A stretch of DNA of 64,000 nucleotides from an uncultured Phycisphaerae bacterium (GCA_937928595.1 CALGJV010000012.1:160962-224961); one strand, 5' to 3'; shown: positions 34,634 to 44,314, numbered from the stretch's first letter. Numbers and translations are program-made. The notes: generated by a model not told the origin, from the letters alone.

Positions 34634-35782
34634 ATGTTCTACCATGTCTACCTGTGGCTGGTCGGCTGGGAGCGGCAGGGCTACGCGCCGGAGAGCCCGC
34701 TGTTCCGGGCGACGCTCGCGATGCTGCTGGCTTTCTTCTTCGTGTGGGCGCTGGGGCCGCGGGTAATCCGGCTGCTGGTGCGGATGAAGATCGGCGACCG
34801 GCCGGAGTTCGACCACGAGCAGCTCAACCGGCTGGCGAAGGGCAAAGAGAACACGCCCACGATGGGCGGGGTTCTGATCGCCATCGCGATCGCGCTCACG
34901 GTGCTGCTGCTGGCCGACCTGAACAATTTCTACATTCGTTTGGGGCTCTTCTGCCTGGTGTGGCTGACCGTGCTGGGAGGGATCGACGACTGGCTCAAGC
35001 TCACGTTCAAGCGGCGGGGCGGGACGCGGGACGGGCTGCGGCTGTGGGAGAAGCTGGTGTTCCAGGTGGCGTTGGGGGCGCTCCTGGCGGTGTTCATCTA
35101 CCGCTTCGGCGAGGGGAGCGCGGTCCACGCCCGCTACCACGACCTGAACGCGGTCTACAGCCCCGATTACTGCAAGCTCATCCTGCCGTTTTACAAGTAT
35201 CCGTTGTCGCTGCCGTGGTGGCTGTTCTCGATCATCACGGTGATCGTGATCGCCGGGACCTCGAATGCGGTGAACCTGACGGACGGCATGGACGGTCTGG
35301 CGAGCGGCTGCATGGTGCTGACGGCCATCGCGTTCATGGTCTTCGCCGTGGTCGTGGGGAGTTACGAGTACGCCCAGTCGCTGCTGTTCCCGCACATCCT
35401 GTACGCGGACGAGCTGGCGATCCTGTGCGGGGCCGTGGTGGGAGCCTGTCTGGGCTTCCTGTGGTACAACGCGTACCCGGCCCTCGTCTTCATGGGGGAT
35501 ACCGGTGCGCTGCCGCTCGGGGGGCTGATGGGCTACGTCGCGGTGGTCACGCGGCTCGAGCTCATGCTCTTCATCGTCGGCGGCGTGTTCGTGATCGAGG
35601 CCGCCTCGGTGCTGCTCCAGATCTTCCACTACAAGGCCACGGGACGCCGCATCTTCCGCTGCGCCCCCCTGCACCACCATTTCCACCTGGGGGGTTTGAC
35701 CGAGACGCAGGTCGTGATGCGCTTCTGGCTTCTGGCGGCGCTGTTTGCCGCCTTCGCGCTGGCGACGATCAAGCTGAGGTGA
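34634..35782 (+). CDS. mraY: phospho-N-acetylmuramoyl-pentapeptide transferase
   Basis: 382 aa polytopic membrane protein (about ten hydrophobic segments). Makes lipid I from UDP-MurNAc-pentapeptide and undecaprenyl phosphate. Signatures: TPTMGG, GGIDDWLKL (Asp pair), NAVNLTDGMDGLA and the cytoplasmic loop PLHHHFHLGG. ATG 34634 lies 3 nt after the murF stop; a GTG-like extension into murF is unlikely. Next step enzymes MurG and the upstream ligase MurD are not in the cluster. Confidence 0.93.
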   Translation: MFYHVYLWLVGWERQGYAPESPLFRATLAMLLAFFFVWALGPRVIRLLVRMKIGDRPEFDHEQLNRLAKGKENTPTMGGVLIAIAIALTVLLLADLNNFYIRLGLFCLVWLTVLGGIDDWLKLTFKRRGGTRDGLRLWEKLVFQVALGALLAVFIYRFGEGSAVHARYHDLNAVYSPDYCKLILPFYKYPLSLPWWLFSIITVIVIAGTSNAVNLTDGMDGLASGCMVLTAIAFMVFAVVVGSYEYAQSLLFPHILYADELAILCGAVVGACLGFLWYNAYPALVFMGDTGALPLGGLMGYVAVVTRLELMLFIVGGVFVIEAASVLLQIFHYKATGRRIFRCAPLHHHFHLGGLTETQVVMRFWLLAALFAAFALATIKLR

Positions 35783-35785
35783 CCG

Positions 35786-37075
35786 ATGGCCGCCGTGCCC
35801 CGTCCGCGTTCGCTGAGCGAGTCTGCCGCGGCCGACGCGGCGGCCGCGATCGTCGTCACCCGTTACTACGACCCGACGCTCGTGTTCACCGCCGGGGCGC
35901 TGATGACTCTGGGCGTCGCCATGGTCTACAGCACGACGGTGACCATCGAGGGTAGCGGGCTGAGCGCGGACGTACAGACCTGGTGGCACTCCCCGCTGCG
36001 GCAGGGCGTGTTCGCGCTGGCGGGCTTCCTCGGGATGCTCGTCGCGGCGCACCTCGACTACCGCATGTTCGCCTGGGCGCGGCCGCGGGATGGGTGGCGG
36101 GCGGGGATTCTCGCCGCGCTGGCGGTCGGCCTGCTGGTGGCGGTGCTCGTGCCGGGGATCGGCAAGGAGGCGCTCGGCGCCCGCCGGGCCATCGAGGTCC
36201 CCGGGCTGGGCGGCCTGAGCTTCCAGCCGTCGGAAATCGCGAAGGTTGTCCTGGTGGTGTGGATCGCGGCGCTCCTGACGCGCCCGCTCCGGCCGGGGAC
36301 CGGCGCACGCTGGGCTTTTCTGCGGGCCCCGGCGCGACGGCGGCCGCCGCTGGGGAACGCGGGCGACTTCGCCCGCGGGTTCCTGCCCGCGGCCGTCAGC
36401 GGCGCCGTGCTGATCGGCCTGACCGGCATCGAGGACTTCGGCACGGCGGCCCTGATGGGTGCGATCCTCATGGCACTGCTCCTCGCGGGCGGGGCGCGGC
36501 TGTGGTATCTCGCGGCCGCGGTCCTGCCGGGGATTGGGGCCGGAGTGCTGCTGGTGAGCCTCAAACCGGCGCGGCTGGCGCGGCTGACGACCTTCTTCGG
36601 CGCGGAAGCCGATCCGGGCGGGGCGGGCTACCAGATCAACCAGGCGCTGATGTCGATCGGCTCGGGCGGCTGGTTCGGCCGCGGCCTGGGCAACGGCGTG
36701 CAGAAGTACGGGTACCTGCCGCAGGACAACAACGACTTCATCCTCGCGAGCATCTGCGAGGAGCTGGGGGTGGCCGGGGGTCTGGTCGTGACCGCGCTGT
36801 TCCTCGTACTCCTGTATCGCGGCTGGAGGATCAGCCGGGCAGCGCCGGACGCTTTTGGCCGGCTGCTGGCGCTGGGGCTGACGTTGACGATCTGCCTCCA
36901 GGCCGCGTTCAACATCGGCGTGGTGACGCACAGCGTGCCGACCAAGGGCATCTCGCTGCCGTTCGTGTCGGCGGGCGGGTCGGGCGTCGTATTCCTCGGG
37001 ATTGCGACCGGCCTGCTCGCCTCCATCGGGCGGCGGTACGCGCGGGTCGCGTGGCAGCCCGTCGAAAGACCTTAG
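35786..37075 (+). CDS. ftsW: FtsW/RodA-family lipid II polymerase (SEDS)
   Basis: 429 aa with about ten hydrophobic segments. SEDS glycosyltransferases polymerise lipid II with a partner class B PBP, here presumably the FtsI encoded in the same cluster. Recognisable SEDS blocks: SFQPSEIAKVVLV, the INQALMSIGSGGWFGRGLGNG loop, LPQDNNDFILA (conserved Asp) and PTKGISLPFVSAGGSG. GAGGTGACCG precedes the ATG, overlapping the mraY stop. It is the last gene of the cluster: the next gene is convergent argF. Confidence 0.91.
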   Translation: MAAVPRPRSLSESAAADAAAAIVVTRYYDPTLVFTAGALMTLGVAMVYSTTVTIEGSGLSADVQTWWHSPLRQGVFALAGFLGMLVAAHLDYRMFAWARPRDGWRAGILAALAVGLLVAVLVPGIGKEALGARRAIEVPGLGGLSFQPSEIAKVVLVVWIAALLTRPLRPGTGARWAFLRAPARRRPPLGNAGDFARGFLPAAVSGAVLIGLTGIEDFGTAALMGAILMALLLAGGARLWYLAAAVLPGIGAGVLLVSLKPARLARLTTFFGAEADPGGAGYQINQALMSIGSGGWFGRGLGNGVQKYGYLPQDNNDFILASICEELGVAGGLVVTALFLVLLYRGWRISRAAPDAFGRLLALGLTLTICLQAAFNIGVVTHSVPTKGISLPFVSAGGSGVVFLGIATGLLASIGRRYARVAWQPVERP

Positions 37076-37202
37076 CACCGGACGCCCCAGTAGGCGCGCC
37101 CGCCTCGGTGAGCGATCACGAAGCGTCCGAAGCCGAGGGCGGACGTTCCGTGCGGAGGCTCCGGCTGCGCTTCAACGGAACGGCGGGTTGCGTGGCGGCC
37201 GG

Positions 37203-38285
37203 TCAGCGGCGTCGCGTGGGGGCCTTCTTCCGGGCCGGGGCGCGTTTCTTCGGAGTCTTCGCGGCGGTGTTCTTCGACGGCGCCTTGCGGCGGGCGGCCG
37301 GGCGGTGCGGCGCGGCGGGCCTCGACCGCGCGCCGCGCGGAGCACCCGCGGCGCCGAGCAGGTGCAGCAGAAGCGCGTTCTGCGCGTGCATGCGGTTCTC
37401 GGCCTGGTCGAAGATCGCCGACTGCGGCAGCCGCGACGCGGCGTACTCGATTTCCTCGCCGTAGTGCGCCGGCAGGCAGTGCAGGATCGTCGCCTCGGGA
37501 CGAGCGTGACGAACGAGCGCGCGGCTGATCTGGAACCCCGCGAACTTCGCCTTGCGGGCCTCGGCCTCGGCCTCCTGGCCCATCGAGGCCCACACGTCGG
37601 TGTACAGCACGTCGGCGTCGCGGGCGCCCTCGGCCGGATCGTGCACGACGCGGACCTCCGCACCGTTGCCGCGGCCGATCTCCTGCGCTTCGGCCAGCAC
37701 GCGCGCCTGCGGTTCGAAGCCGGGCGGGGTCGTGACGGTGCAGTGCATCCCGACGCGGGCGCAGCCGTACATCAGCGAATGCGCGACGTTGTTGCCGTCG
37801 CCGATGTAGTTCAGTCGCAGGCCCTTGAGCCGGCCCTGGCGCTCCCGGACGGTCTGGAGATCGGCGAGGATCTGGCAGGGGTGTTCGAAGTCGCTCAGGC
37901 CGTTGATCACCGGGCAGGTCGCGTGCCGGGCGAGCTCGACCACGATGTCGTGGCCGAAGACGCGGGCCATGATCACGTCGGCGTAGCGCGACAGCACGAT
38001 CGCGACGTCCTCGACGCTCTCCCGCCGGCCGAGCTGGAAGTCGACCGGCGAGAGGTAGATGGCGTGGCCGCCCAGCCGCGTCATGCCGGTCTCGAACGAC
38101 ACGCGCGTGCGGAGCGAGGGCTTCTGGAACAGCATGCCGAGCGTGCGCCCGGCCAGCGGCGCGGCGGCGTGGTAGTGCGCCCGCCGGGCTTTCACGTCAT
38201 CGGCCAGGTCGAGCACGGCCAGGATCTCGGCCGCGGAGAGGTCCTTCATCGAGAGCAGGTGCCGTCCCTGGAGCGAAACCGCCAT
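37203..38285 (-). CDS. argF: ornithine carbamoyltransferase with C-terminal basic tail
   Basis: 360 aa. Makes citrulline from ornithine and carbamoyl phosphate. Motifs: KPSLRTRVSFE (SxRTR carbamoyl phosphate site), DFEHPCQILADL (HPCQ), YIGDGNNVAHSLM, DVWASMGQE and HCLPAHYGEEI. The catalytic core ends near residue 308. After it come about 50 residues rich in Lys, Arg, Pro and Ala (for example AAKTPKKRAPARKKAPT), like bacterial histone H1 tails; typical OTCs are about 310 aa. The tail is in frame with no stop, so it is real unless a sequencing frameshift extended it. Confidence 0.9.
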   Translation of the reverse strand: MAVSLQGRHLLSMKDLSAAEILAVLDLADDVKARRAHYHAAAPLAGRTLGMLFQKPSLRTRVSFETGMTRLGGHAIYLSPVDFQLGRRESVEDVAIVLSRYADVIMARVFGHDIVVELARHATCPVINGLSDFEHPCQILADLQTVRERQGRLKGLRLNYIGDGNNVAHSLMYGCARVGMHCTVTTPPGFEPQARVLAEAQEIGRGNGAEVRVVHDPAEGARDADVLYTDVWASMGQEAEAEARKAKFAGFQISRALVRHARPEATILHCLPAHYGEEIEYAASRLPQSAIFDQAENRMHAQNALLLHLLGAAGAPRGARSRPAAPHRPAARRKAPSKNTAAKTPKKRAPARKKAPTRRR

Positions 38286-38391
38286 CGTGTGTCCTCCGAG
38301 CGTGCCGGCGCGATCGCGCGCGGCGGGTTGTTGGGCGTGGCGGAGAGTCTATCGCGGCGTCGGGTCGCGCGGGAGGGGGCCAGCCGCGTCG

Positions 38392-38652
38392 CTACGCCGG
38401 CTCGACGGTGGTCCACTGGTCGCAGACCAGCACGGTCTCCTCGCCGTCGTCGCGGACGAGGCGGATGCGCTGGAGCCACAGCCGGTTGTCCTTGCTGTGG
38501 GCGAACCAGCTTCCCGTCTTCTGAAGCTCGACCGAGGCAATCGTGCCGGTGACTTCGGTCCACCAGTCGCCCTCGCGGCGATCGATCTTCTGGCGGACCC
38601 GCACCCGCAGTCCCGGTTTCAGGTCGTCGAGCGTGAGCACGTCTTCGGGCAC
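38392..38652 (-). CDS. small conserved hypothetical protein, 86 aa
   Basis: Not a family I can name. The sequence LKPGLRVRVRQKIDRREGDWW...GTIASVE then SKDNRLWLQRIRLVRDDG reads as a small all-beta, SH3-like fold, possibly nucleic-acid or protein binding. ATG start, coding-like codon use, and the same strand as the downstream argF and upstream VWA gene. 66 nt separate it from the VWA stop, so it may be in that operon. Confidence 0.6.
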   Translation of the reverse strand: MPEDVLTLDDLKPGLRVRVRQKIDRREGDWWTEVTGTIASVELQKTGSWFAHSKDNRLWLQRIRLVRDDGEETVLVCDQWTTVEPA

Positions 38653-38718
38653 TCCGGCAGGGGTTTCCGGCGTCAGCCGCCGGGCCGGGAGCGTCCCCGG
38701 GCCGCCGGCGCGCCGCGC

Positions 38719-40737
38719 TCAGAGCATCACCCGGCGATTATAGACCCACCATTCGAACAGGACGAGCGCCAGGGCCGCCCCGACGAACCAGCGCCACACC
38801 TCGGGCGTCGCCGTGCGGATCGCGTTGAGCTCCGCGACGGGCCGCCGGTCGACCGTGAGCGGCCCCGGGGGCGGTGCGATATCGCTTTCCCAGTCGTCCT
38901 CAAGGTTGACCGCGAACTGATCGCGCCCAGGCAGGCCGCCGTCCACGGCGTAAACGCCCGCGCGGTCGGTGTTGCCATAGTAGGCCGTGCCGGAGGCGTC
39001 GACCCGCAGTTTCTCGGTGCGGGCGTCGGGGCGGGTCAGGGTAAGGCTCTCGACGCCGGCCGGGGCTGGAAAGCGGAGCGTCTCGCCGGGGCGCAGCGGG
39101 CCGTCGGCGACCTCGGCCCCGCCGCCGAGGTAGCGGATCGCATTGTACATGAACACCGGGAAGCTGGGCTTGCTCCACCAGTTGCTGTTTTCGACCGCGA
39201 AGCCCAGGACGAGGCAGTGCCGGCCCTCGGCGGCGTACCGGGCGAGCACCGGGCCGCGCGGGCCCTCGATCAGCACCTCGGCTTCTTTCGGCACCGGCAG
39301 GCTCAAGCCCTTCGCGACGACCACGCTGTCGAGCGCGACGTGCCGCAGCAGCGGGTGGGTCTCTTCCCACCAGATCAGGGCGAAGTTCTCGTCGGCTTGG
39401 CCCTCCGGAAAACCGGCCAGCGGGGGCGTGGCGCCGAGGAACAGGAAGTTGCCCGCGGGAAGCTTCGCCGGGCGCACCTTGTCGAAGATCACGACGTCGA
39501 ACCGGGAGGTCCCATCGGCCTCGTACGCCTGTCCGGTGTTGGCCTCGTATTGCGCCGGCGTCGCGAACGGGAACTCCTCGAGCGGCAGCCCGCGCAGGAC
39601 GCTGTCCAGGAAGTAGTTCTTTTCGGTGACGGTGAGCACGCGGAGCTTGCGCGGCGGCGGGATCACCGCCCACGCGCGGTTGTCGACCGCGAGCCGGTCC
39701 TCCCGCGACAGCCGCGCCTCCAGCACGGCGGCCTTGTTCAGCGGCAGGTCGAACGAGAGCGACGCCGAGCTGCCCTCCTCGGCCGGCGGCTCCGCGTCGC
39801 GCGCCGGCGCAGCGGACGGCGCCGCCGGCGCGGCCAGCCGCACGGCGCGAACCATCGCGAGCGTCCCGTCGACGTAGAGGGACACGTCGGTTTCGACGGG
39901 CGCGGGGCCGAAGTTGCGAACGGTCAGGAACACGCTGAGCTGCTCCGGCCGCTCGTAGCTGCGCTGCGTGCGCAGGGCGGTGATGCCGACGTTGTCGTCC
40001 GTCGCGCCGATGCGGAGGAACTCGAGCGTGCCGCTCTTGAGCACGACATCGTCGAGATGCGCGATGCGGCCGTCGGAGATGAGGATCAGGCGGGCCCCGG
40101 ACGCGGCCGGCACGGGCGTCTTGTCGGTGGTCATGGCGGGGGGCGCCATGTACGCCTCGGCCAGCTCGAGCGCCTCGCGCAGGTCGGTGGGGCCGTCCGT
40201 GGGCTCGATCTGCTCGATCAGGCTGACCAGATCGGCCGTGTTGGTCGTGAACGGCGAGATGATGCGGGCCCGCTCGGCGAACGCGATCACCAGCGCCTGC
40301 GTCCGGGTCTCCGCGGCCCCGAACGTGAGAAACGAGCGCCACCCGGCGTTGCGGCGGTTGAGCGTGCGGACGAGCCGGACCGCCTGCTGCTTGGCTTGCT
40401 CGAGCCGGGTGCCGTCGGCTTCGCGCGCGTTCATGGATGCGGACTGGTCGATGAGCAGGACGAGCCGGTCGGCCTCCGTCGCGGACGACTGGATGATCGG
40501 CCGGGCCAGTGCGAAAACCGCCAGGCCGATCACCGTCAACTGAAGGAACAGCAGCAGGCTCTTGCGGAGGCGCTGGAAAGGGGCGTTGACCTGGAGGTCC
40601 TGCACCGCCCGCCTCCACAGCAGCGTGGACGGCACGACCTCCTCGCGCCGGCGGAGCTTGAGGAAATAGAGGATCAGCAGCGCCGGAATGACGATCGCGG
40701 CGACCGCGGCGGCGAAATAGGGATTGAGGAAACTCAC
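38719..40737 (-). CDS. BatA-type membrane protein with von Willebrand factor A domain
   Basis: 672 aa. The N-terminus MSFLNPYFAAAVAAIVIPALLILYF plus a second segment at about 60-80 is the BatA membrane anchor. A VWA domain follows with an intact MIDAS start D97-x-S99-x-S101 (LLIDQSASM) and later ISDGR. Residues about 255-640 are extracytoplasmic and contain a glutamine-amidotransferase-like fold judging by the VVIFDKV and GRHCLVLGF segments; one more membrane helix (about 650-665) ends the protein. GTG start with GGAG 7 nt upstream. With the DUF58 gene upstream it forms part of a MoxR-VWA type module. Confidence 0.82.
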   Translation of the reverse strand: MSFLNPYFAAAVAAIVIPALLILYFLKLRRREEVVPSTLLWRRAVQDLQVNAPFQRLRKSLLLFLQLTVIGLAVFALARPIIQSSATEADRLVLLIDQSASMNAREADGTRLEQAKQQAVRLVRTLNRRNAGWRSFLTFGAAETRTQALVIAFAERARIISPFTTNTADLVSLIEQIEPTDGPTDLREALELAEAYMAPPAMTTDKTPVPAASGARLILISDGRIAHLDDVVLKSGTLEFLRIGATDDNVGITALRTQRSYERPEQLSVFLTVRNFGPAPVETDVSLYVDGTLAMVRAVRLAAPAAPSAAPARDAEPPAEEGSSASLSFDLPLNKAAVLEARLSREDRLAVDNRAWAVIPPPRKLRVLTVTEKNYFLDSVLRGLPLEEFPFATPAQYEANTGQAYEADGTSRFDVVIFDKVRPAKLPAGNFLFLGATPPLAGFPEGQADENFALIWWEETHPLLRHVALDSVVVAKGLSLPVPKEAEVLIEGPRGPVLARYAAEGRHCLVLGFAVENSNWWSKPSFPVFMYNAIRYLGGGAEVADGPLRPGETLRFPAPAGVESLTLTRPDARTEKLRVDASGTAYYGNTDRAGVYAVDGGLPGRDQFAVNLEDDWESDIAPPPGPLTVDRRPVAELNAIRTATPEVWRWFVGAALALVLFEWWVYNRRVML

Positions 40738-40815
40738 CGGCGTCTCCGGCCCGCGGGGGCCGCTGGGCCCCGCACGATCAGGCTACCGCCGCCGCCGCCC
40801 CGCGGCCACCGCGCT

Positions 40816-41727
40816 TCAGCGCAGCAGGCCCCGCTGCCGCAGGTACGCAAGTACCAGCGTGTCGAAGGGGACCCGCGTGTTGGTGAACAGATATGTGATG
40901 CCGCGGCGCGTGCAATGGTCGCGCAGCTCCGCGCAGTACGCCTGAAGGTTGGCCTTGTACCGGTCGAGCAGCGGCTTGCTGATGGTCACCTCGGCCAGGT
41001 CTCCGTCCTCAACGTCCTTGAGCTTGAGGTCGCCGGCGAGGCCCGGCTCGATCTCCTCCGGCGAGAGCACCTGGATCGCATACAGGTCGAGGTCGCGGCT
41101 GAGCAGGTAGCGCAGCCCGTCGGCGTATCCGCTCTTGTCCATGAAGTCGCTCAGGACCACGACCACACCCTTGCCGGTGAAGCGCACGGCGAAGCGCTTC
41201 GCCACGGCCGTGAAGTTCGACGGCCCCTTCAGGGGCACGTTCTCCAGAAAGCGGATGACCTGCGAGACGAGTCGCCGGCCGCGGACGCCCCGCATCTCGT
41301 GGGTCAGCGCGTCGGAGTAGGCGTACACGCTCACGCGGTCGTAGTTGATCAGGCCGATGTAGGCCAGGGCCGCGGCGACGCGCTTGATGTACAGCCCCTT
41401 GTGCGGGTTGCCCCAGTCCATGCTGCGGGACGTGTCCAGCAGCAGCGTGACGTTGAGATCTTCTTCTTCGAGAAACAGCTTGAGCAGCAGGCGTTCGAGG
41501 CGGGCGTAAATGTTCCAGTCGAGAAACCGCAGGTCGTCGCCGACGACGTAGTTGCGATAGTCGGCGAATTCGACCGACTCCCCGCGTTTTTTGCTGCGCC
41601 GCTCGCCCTTCATGCGCCCGATGAAGATCTTGCGAGAGAGGATCTCGAGCTGCTCGAGCTTGAGCAGGAACTCCGGCGCGAGCAGCGGCTCGTCGGCGTC
41701 GGGCTTGCGAAGCGGGGCCGTGGCCAC
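40816..41727 (-). CDS. DUF58 domain protein (VWA-like)
   Basis: 303 aa soluble protein. The DUF58 hallmark RSKKRGESVEFADYRNYVVGDDLRFLDWN is followed by a VWA-like domain with LLLDTSRSMDW (DxSxS) and VVVLSDFMDK. Such proteins usually work with a MoxR-family AAA+ ATPase and BatA-type VWA proteins in maturation or stress systems. I chose GTG at 41727 because GGAGG lies 6 nt upstream; the upstream extension runs into the coaE promoter. A minus-strand TACAAT lies at 41760-41765. Confidence 0.84.
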   Translation of the reverse strand: MATAPLRKPDADEPLLAPEFLLKLEQLEILSRKIFIGRMKGERRSKKRGESVEFADYRNYVVGDDLRFLDWNIYARLERLLLKLFLEEEDLNVTLLLDTSRSMDWGNPHKGLYIKRVAAALAYIGLINYDRVSVYAYSDALTHEMRGVRGRRLVSQVIRFLENVPLKGPSNFTAVAKRFAVRFTGKGVVVVLSDFMDKSGYADGLRYLLSRDLDLYAIQVLSPEEIEPGLAGDLKLKDVEDGDLAEVTISKPLLDRYKANLQAYCAELRDHCTRRGITYLFTNTRVPFDTLVLAYLRQRGLLR

Positions 41728-41759
41728 GGGGGACCTCCCGATGGGGGCGACCGCCGGAG

Positions 41760-41765
41760 ATTGTA
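41760..41765 (-). promoter_or_regulatory. -10-like TACAAT for the DUF58/BatA operon
   Basis: Minus-strand TACAAT 32 nt before the GTG at 41727, in the 93-nt divergent gap with coaE. No clear -35. Confidence 0.4.
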
Positions 41766-41820
41766 CCGCCGCCCGCAGCCAGTGGGGCCGCCGGCCGGCT
41801 ATTGACAAGCGCGCCGGCCC

Positions 41821-42537
41821 ATGCCAGAAAGACACCACCGGGTGCGAACGTGGCCCGGGCGGTTCGGGGGCCGGTCGGTGGCCGCGACGGCGGGCTCTCC
41901 CGTGGACCCTGGCGCGACATCCCGCAAGCCGATCATCGGACTGTGTGGTGGCATCGGCGCCGGAAAGTCACACGTGGCGGCGATGCTGGCGGAACTCGGC
42001 TGCCGCGTGATCGACTCCGACCAGCTCAGCCAGGCGATCCTGTCCCGACCGGAGGTGCTGGCGGAGCTCGTGGCCTGGTGGGGACCGGACGTGCGGCGGG
42101 CGGACGGGACGCCGGACCGGCGGCGAATCGGCGAAATCGTGTTCGCGGACGGGGCGCAGAAGCGGCGTCTGGAATCGCTCCTGTACCCCTTGATTGCCAG
42201 GGAGCGGGCGGCTATTATTGCGGACGAGCAAACGAACTCAGCGGTCAAGGCCATCGTCATCGATTCCCCGCTCCTGTTCGAAAGCAACCTCGATCGTTCG
42301 TGTGACGTAGTAGTGTTTGTGGACGCCGAGGCGTCCCGGCGCCGGGAGCGGCTGCGGGTGAACCGCGGCTGGACGGATGCCGAAGTGGAGCGGCGGGAGC
42401 GGTGGCAGCTTTCCGCTGACGAGAAACGACGGCGGGCAGATTTCGTGGTCGACAACAACGGCTCGCCGGGCGCGGTTCGTCCACAGTTGGCCGACATCCT
42501 TGAAGAAATTGTCCGTCGGATCCAGCGCCGCGCGTGA
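41821..42537 (+). CDS. coaE: dephospho-CoA kinase
   Basis: 238 aa. Last step of coenzyme A synthesis: phosphorylates the 3'-OH of dephospho-CoA. The P-loop IIGLCGGIGAGKSHVA starts near residue 38, followed by VIDSDQLS, then VIDSPLLFES and VNRGWTDAEVERR of the lid region, which matches CoaE. Typical CoaE is about 200 aa, so the true start could be later: GTG at 41878 or 41902 would remove a low-complexity N-terminus. I kept the ATG since none has a clear ribosome-binding site. Followed by rho after 81 nt. Confidence 0.88.
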   Translation: MPERHHRVRTWPGRFGGRSVAATAGSPVDPGATSRKPIIGLCGGIGAGKSHVAAMLAELGCRVIDSDQLSQAILSRPEVLAELVAWWGPDVRRADGTPDRRRIGEIVFADGAQKRRLESLLYPLIARERAAIIADEQTNSAVKAIVIDSPLLFESNLDRSCDVVVFVDAEASRRRERLRVNRGWTDAEVERRERWQLSADEKRRRADFVVDNNGSPGAVRPQLADILEEIVRRIQRRA

Positions 42538-42618
42538 GCGGCGGATCGGCGGACACCCTTACCCGACGAGTACTTTACCGCCGGAAGACAGACCCCGGGT
42601 TCGGACTGGAGTTGGAGC

Positions 42619-44175
42619 ATGGCGAAGGCGACGCCGCGACCCCGCGGCAAGAAGAAACTACAGGACGTGATGGACAGCATTCCGGACGAGGTCGAGAGCC
42701 CCGTGGCGGCGGCCGAGTCGGAGGCCCCGGCCGAGGAATCGCAGTTCGTCGCGGCGGCTCCGCCCCCCCCGCCGGCCCCAGCGGCCGAAACGCCAGGCGG
42801 CCAGACCGACGCGGAGGGCGACGACGAGCGTGCCAAGACCAAGCGGCGCAAGGGCGACTACGACGACGGCTCGCCGATCGACCGCGAGACGCACGAGAAG
42901 TACGAGCGGATCAAGCGGGGCGAGCTGCACATCACCGACCTCCAGAAGATGACGGTGAACGAGCTCCACGAAGTGGCCCGCAAGGAGGGCATCGAGGAGT
43001 ACGTGGGCCTGCCCAAGCAGGACATCATCTTCCAGATCCTTAAGCGCCGGATCAACCAGAACGGCTTGCTGTACGGCGAGGGCGTGCTCGAGGTGCTCCA
43101 GGACGGCTTCGGCTTCCTGCGGAGCCCCGAGTACAACTACCTCCCGTGCCCGGACGACATCTACGTGAGCCCGTCGCAGATCCGCCGGTTCGGCCTGCGG
43201 AGCGGCCACATCGTGGCCGGGCAGATCCGTCCGCCGAAGGAAAGCGAACGGTACTTCGCCCTGCTGCGGGTGGAGGCGATCAACTACGAGTCGCCCGAGG
43301 CGGTGACGGAGAAGACGAACTTCGAGGACCTGACGCCGCTGCACCCCAACCGGCGCGTGTTCCTGGAAACAACGCCCAAAGAAATCAACATGCGCATCGT
43401 CGACATGGTTACGCCGATCGGCTTCGGCCAGCGCATGCTGATCGTCGCGCCGCCCCGCACGGGCAAGACGGTCCTGCTCCAGAAGATGGCCAACTCGATC
43501 ACCACAAACCATCCGGACGCCTACGTGATCATTCTGCTGATCGACGAGCGGCCGGAAGAGGTGACCGAGATGCAGCGGGCCACCAAGGCCGAGGTCATCA
43601 GCTCGACGTTCGACGAGCCGGCCAGCCGCCATGTGCAGGTGGCCGAGATGGTCATCGACAAGGCCAAGCGTCTGGTCGAGTACGGCCGCGACGTCGTCAT
43701 CCTGCTCGACTCGATCACGCGGCTGGCCCGGGCCTACAACACCGAGGTCCCGCACTCGGGCAAGATCCTGACGGGCGGCGTCGACGCGAACGCGCTGCAG
43801 AAGCCCAAGCGCTTCTTCGGCGCGGCCCGCAACATCGAAGAGGGCGGCAGCCTGACGATCATCGGCACGGCCTTGGTGGACACCGGCTCGAAGATGGATG
43901 AAGTCATCTTCGAGGAGTTCAAAGGCACCGGTAACAGCGAACTGCACCTCGACCGCCGCCTGGTCGACAAGCGCGTCTGGCCGGCGATCAACATCGCCGC
44001 CAGCGGCACGCGCAAGGAGGAGCTGCTGCTGCACCCGCAGGAGCTCGAGAAGGTCTACATGCTGCGGCGCGTGCTGTCCGACATGAACCCGGTCGAAGCG
44101 GTCGAGCTGCTGCGGAACCGGCTGGAGCGCGTCGAGAACAACCGGCTGTTCCTGATGACGATGAACCTGGCGTAG
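42619..44175 (+). CDS. rho: transcription termination factor Rho
   Basis: 518 aa. Hexameric RNA-dependent ATPase that terminates transcription. After an acidic, Pro/Ala-rich extension (residues about 20-75, absent in E. coli Rho) come the N-terminal helical domain and the cold-shock-like RNA-binding domain ([14 protein letters not shown]...[12 protein letters not shown]). The ATPase has Walker [23 protein letters not shown], Walker [15 protein letters not shown] and the Q/R-loop [14 protein letters not shown] precedes the ATG. The presence of Rho fits the scarcity of strong intrinsic terminators in this window. Confidence 0.95.
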   Translation: MAKATPRPRGKKKLQDVMDSIPDEVESPVAAAESEAPAEESQFVAAAPPPPPAPAAETPGGQTDAEGDDERAKTKRRKGDYDDGSPIDRETHEKYERIKRGELHITDLQKMTVNELHEVARKEGIEEYVGLPKQDIIFQILKRRINQNGLLYGEGVLEVLQDGFGFLRSPEYNYLPCPDDIYVSPSQIRRFGLRSGHIVAGQIRPPKESERYFALLRVEAINYESPEAVTEKTNFEDLTPLHPNRRVFLETTPKEINMRIVDMVTPIGFGQRMLIVAPPRTGKTVLLQKMANSITTNHPDAYVIILLIDERPEEVTEMQRATKAEVISSTFDEPASRHVQVAEMVIDKAKRLVEYGRDVVILLDSITRLARAYNTEVPHSGKILTGGVDANALQKPKRFFGAARNIEEGGSLTIIGTALVDTGSKMDEVIFEEFKGTGNSELHLDRRLVDKRVWPAINIAASGTRKEELLLHPQELEKVYMLRRVLSDMNPVEAVELLRNRLERVENNRLFLMTMNLA

Positions 44176-44314
44176 ACGCCGCGAACGGCGAGTTGCGAAA
44201 AGCGCGCGGCGCGCCGACGGCGAGACTCCCGCTCCCGACCGCACACAACGTCCGCGCACCGGCCGGTTGGGGGCGCCGGGAGCGGCGGCAGTCCGGCCAC
44301 ACCGCCGCGCGGCG

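Noticed and set aside
34238..37078. 946-codon minus-strand ORF
   Set aside because: Antisense to murF, mraY and ftsW; Arg/Gln/Pro/His-rich shadow sequence.
38287..41805. 1172-codon plus-strand ORF
   Set aside because: Antisense to the BatA/VWA and DUF58 genes, which have clear motifs on the minus strand; shadow of GC-rich codon use.
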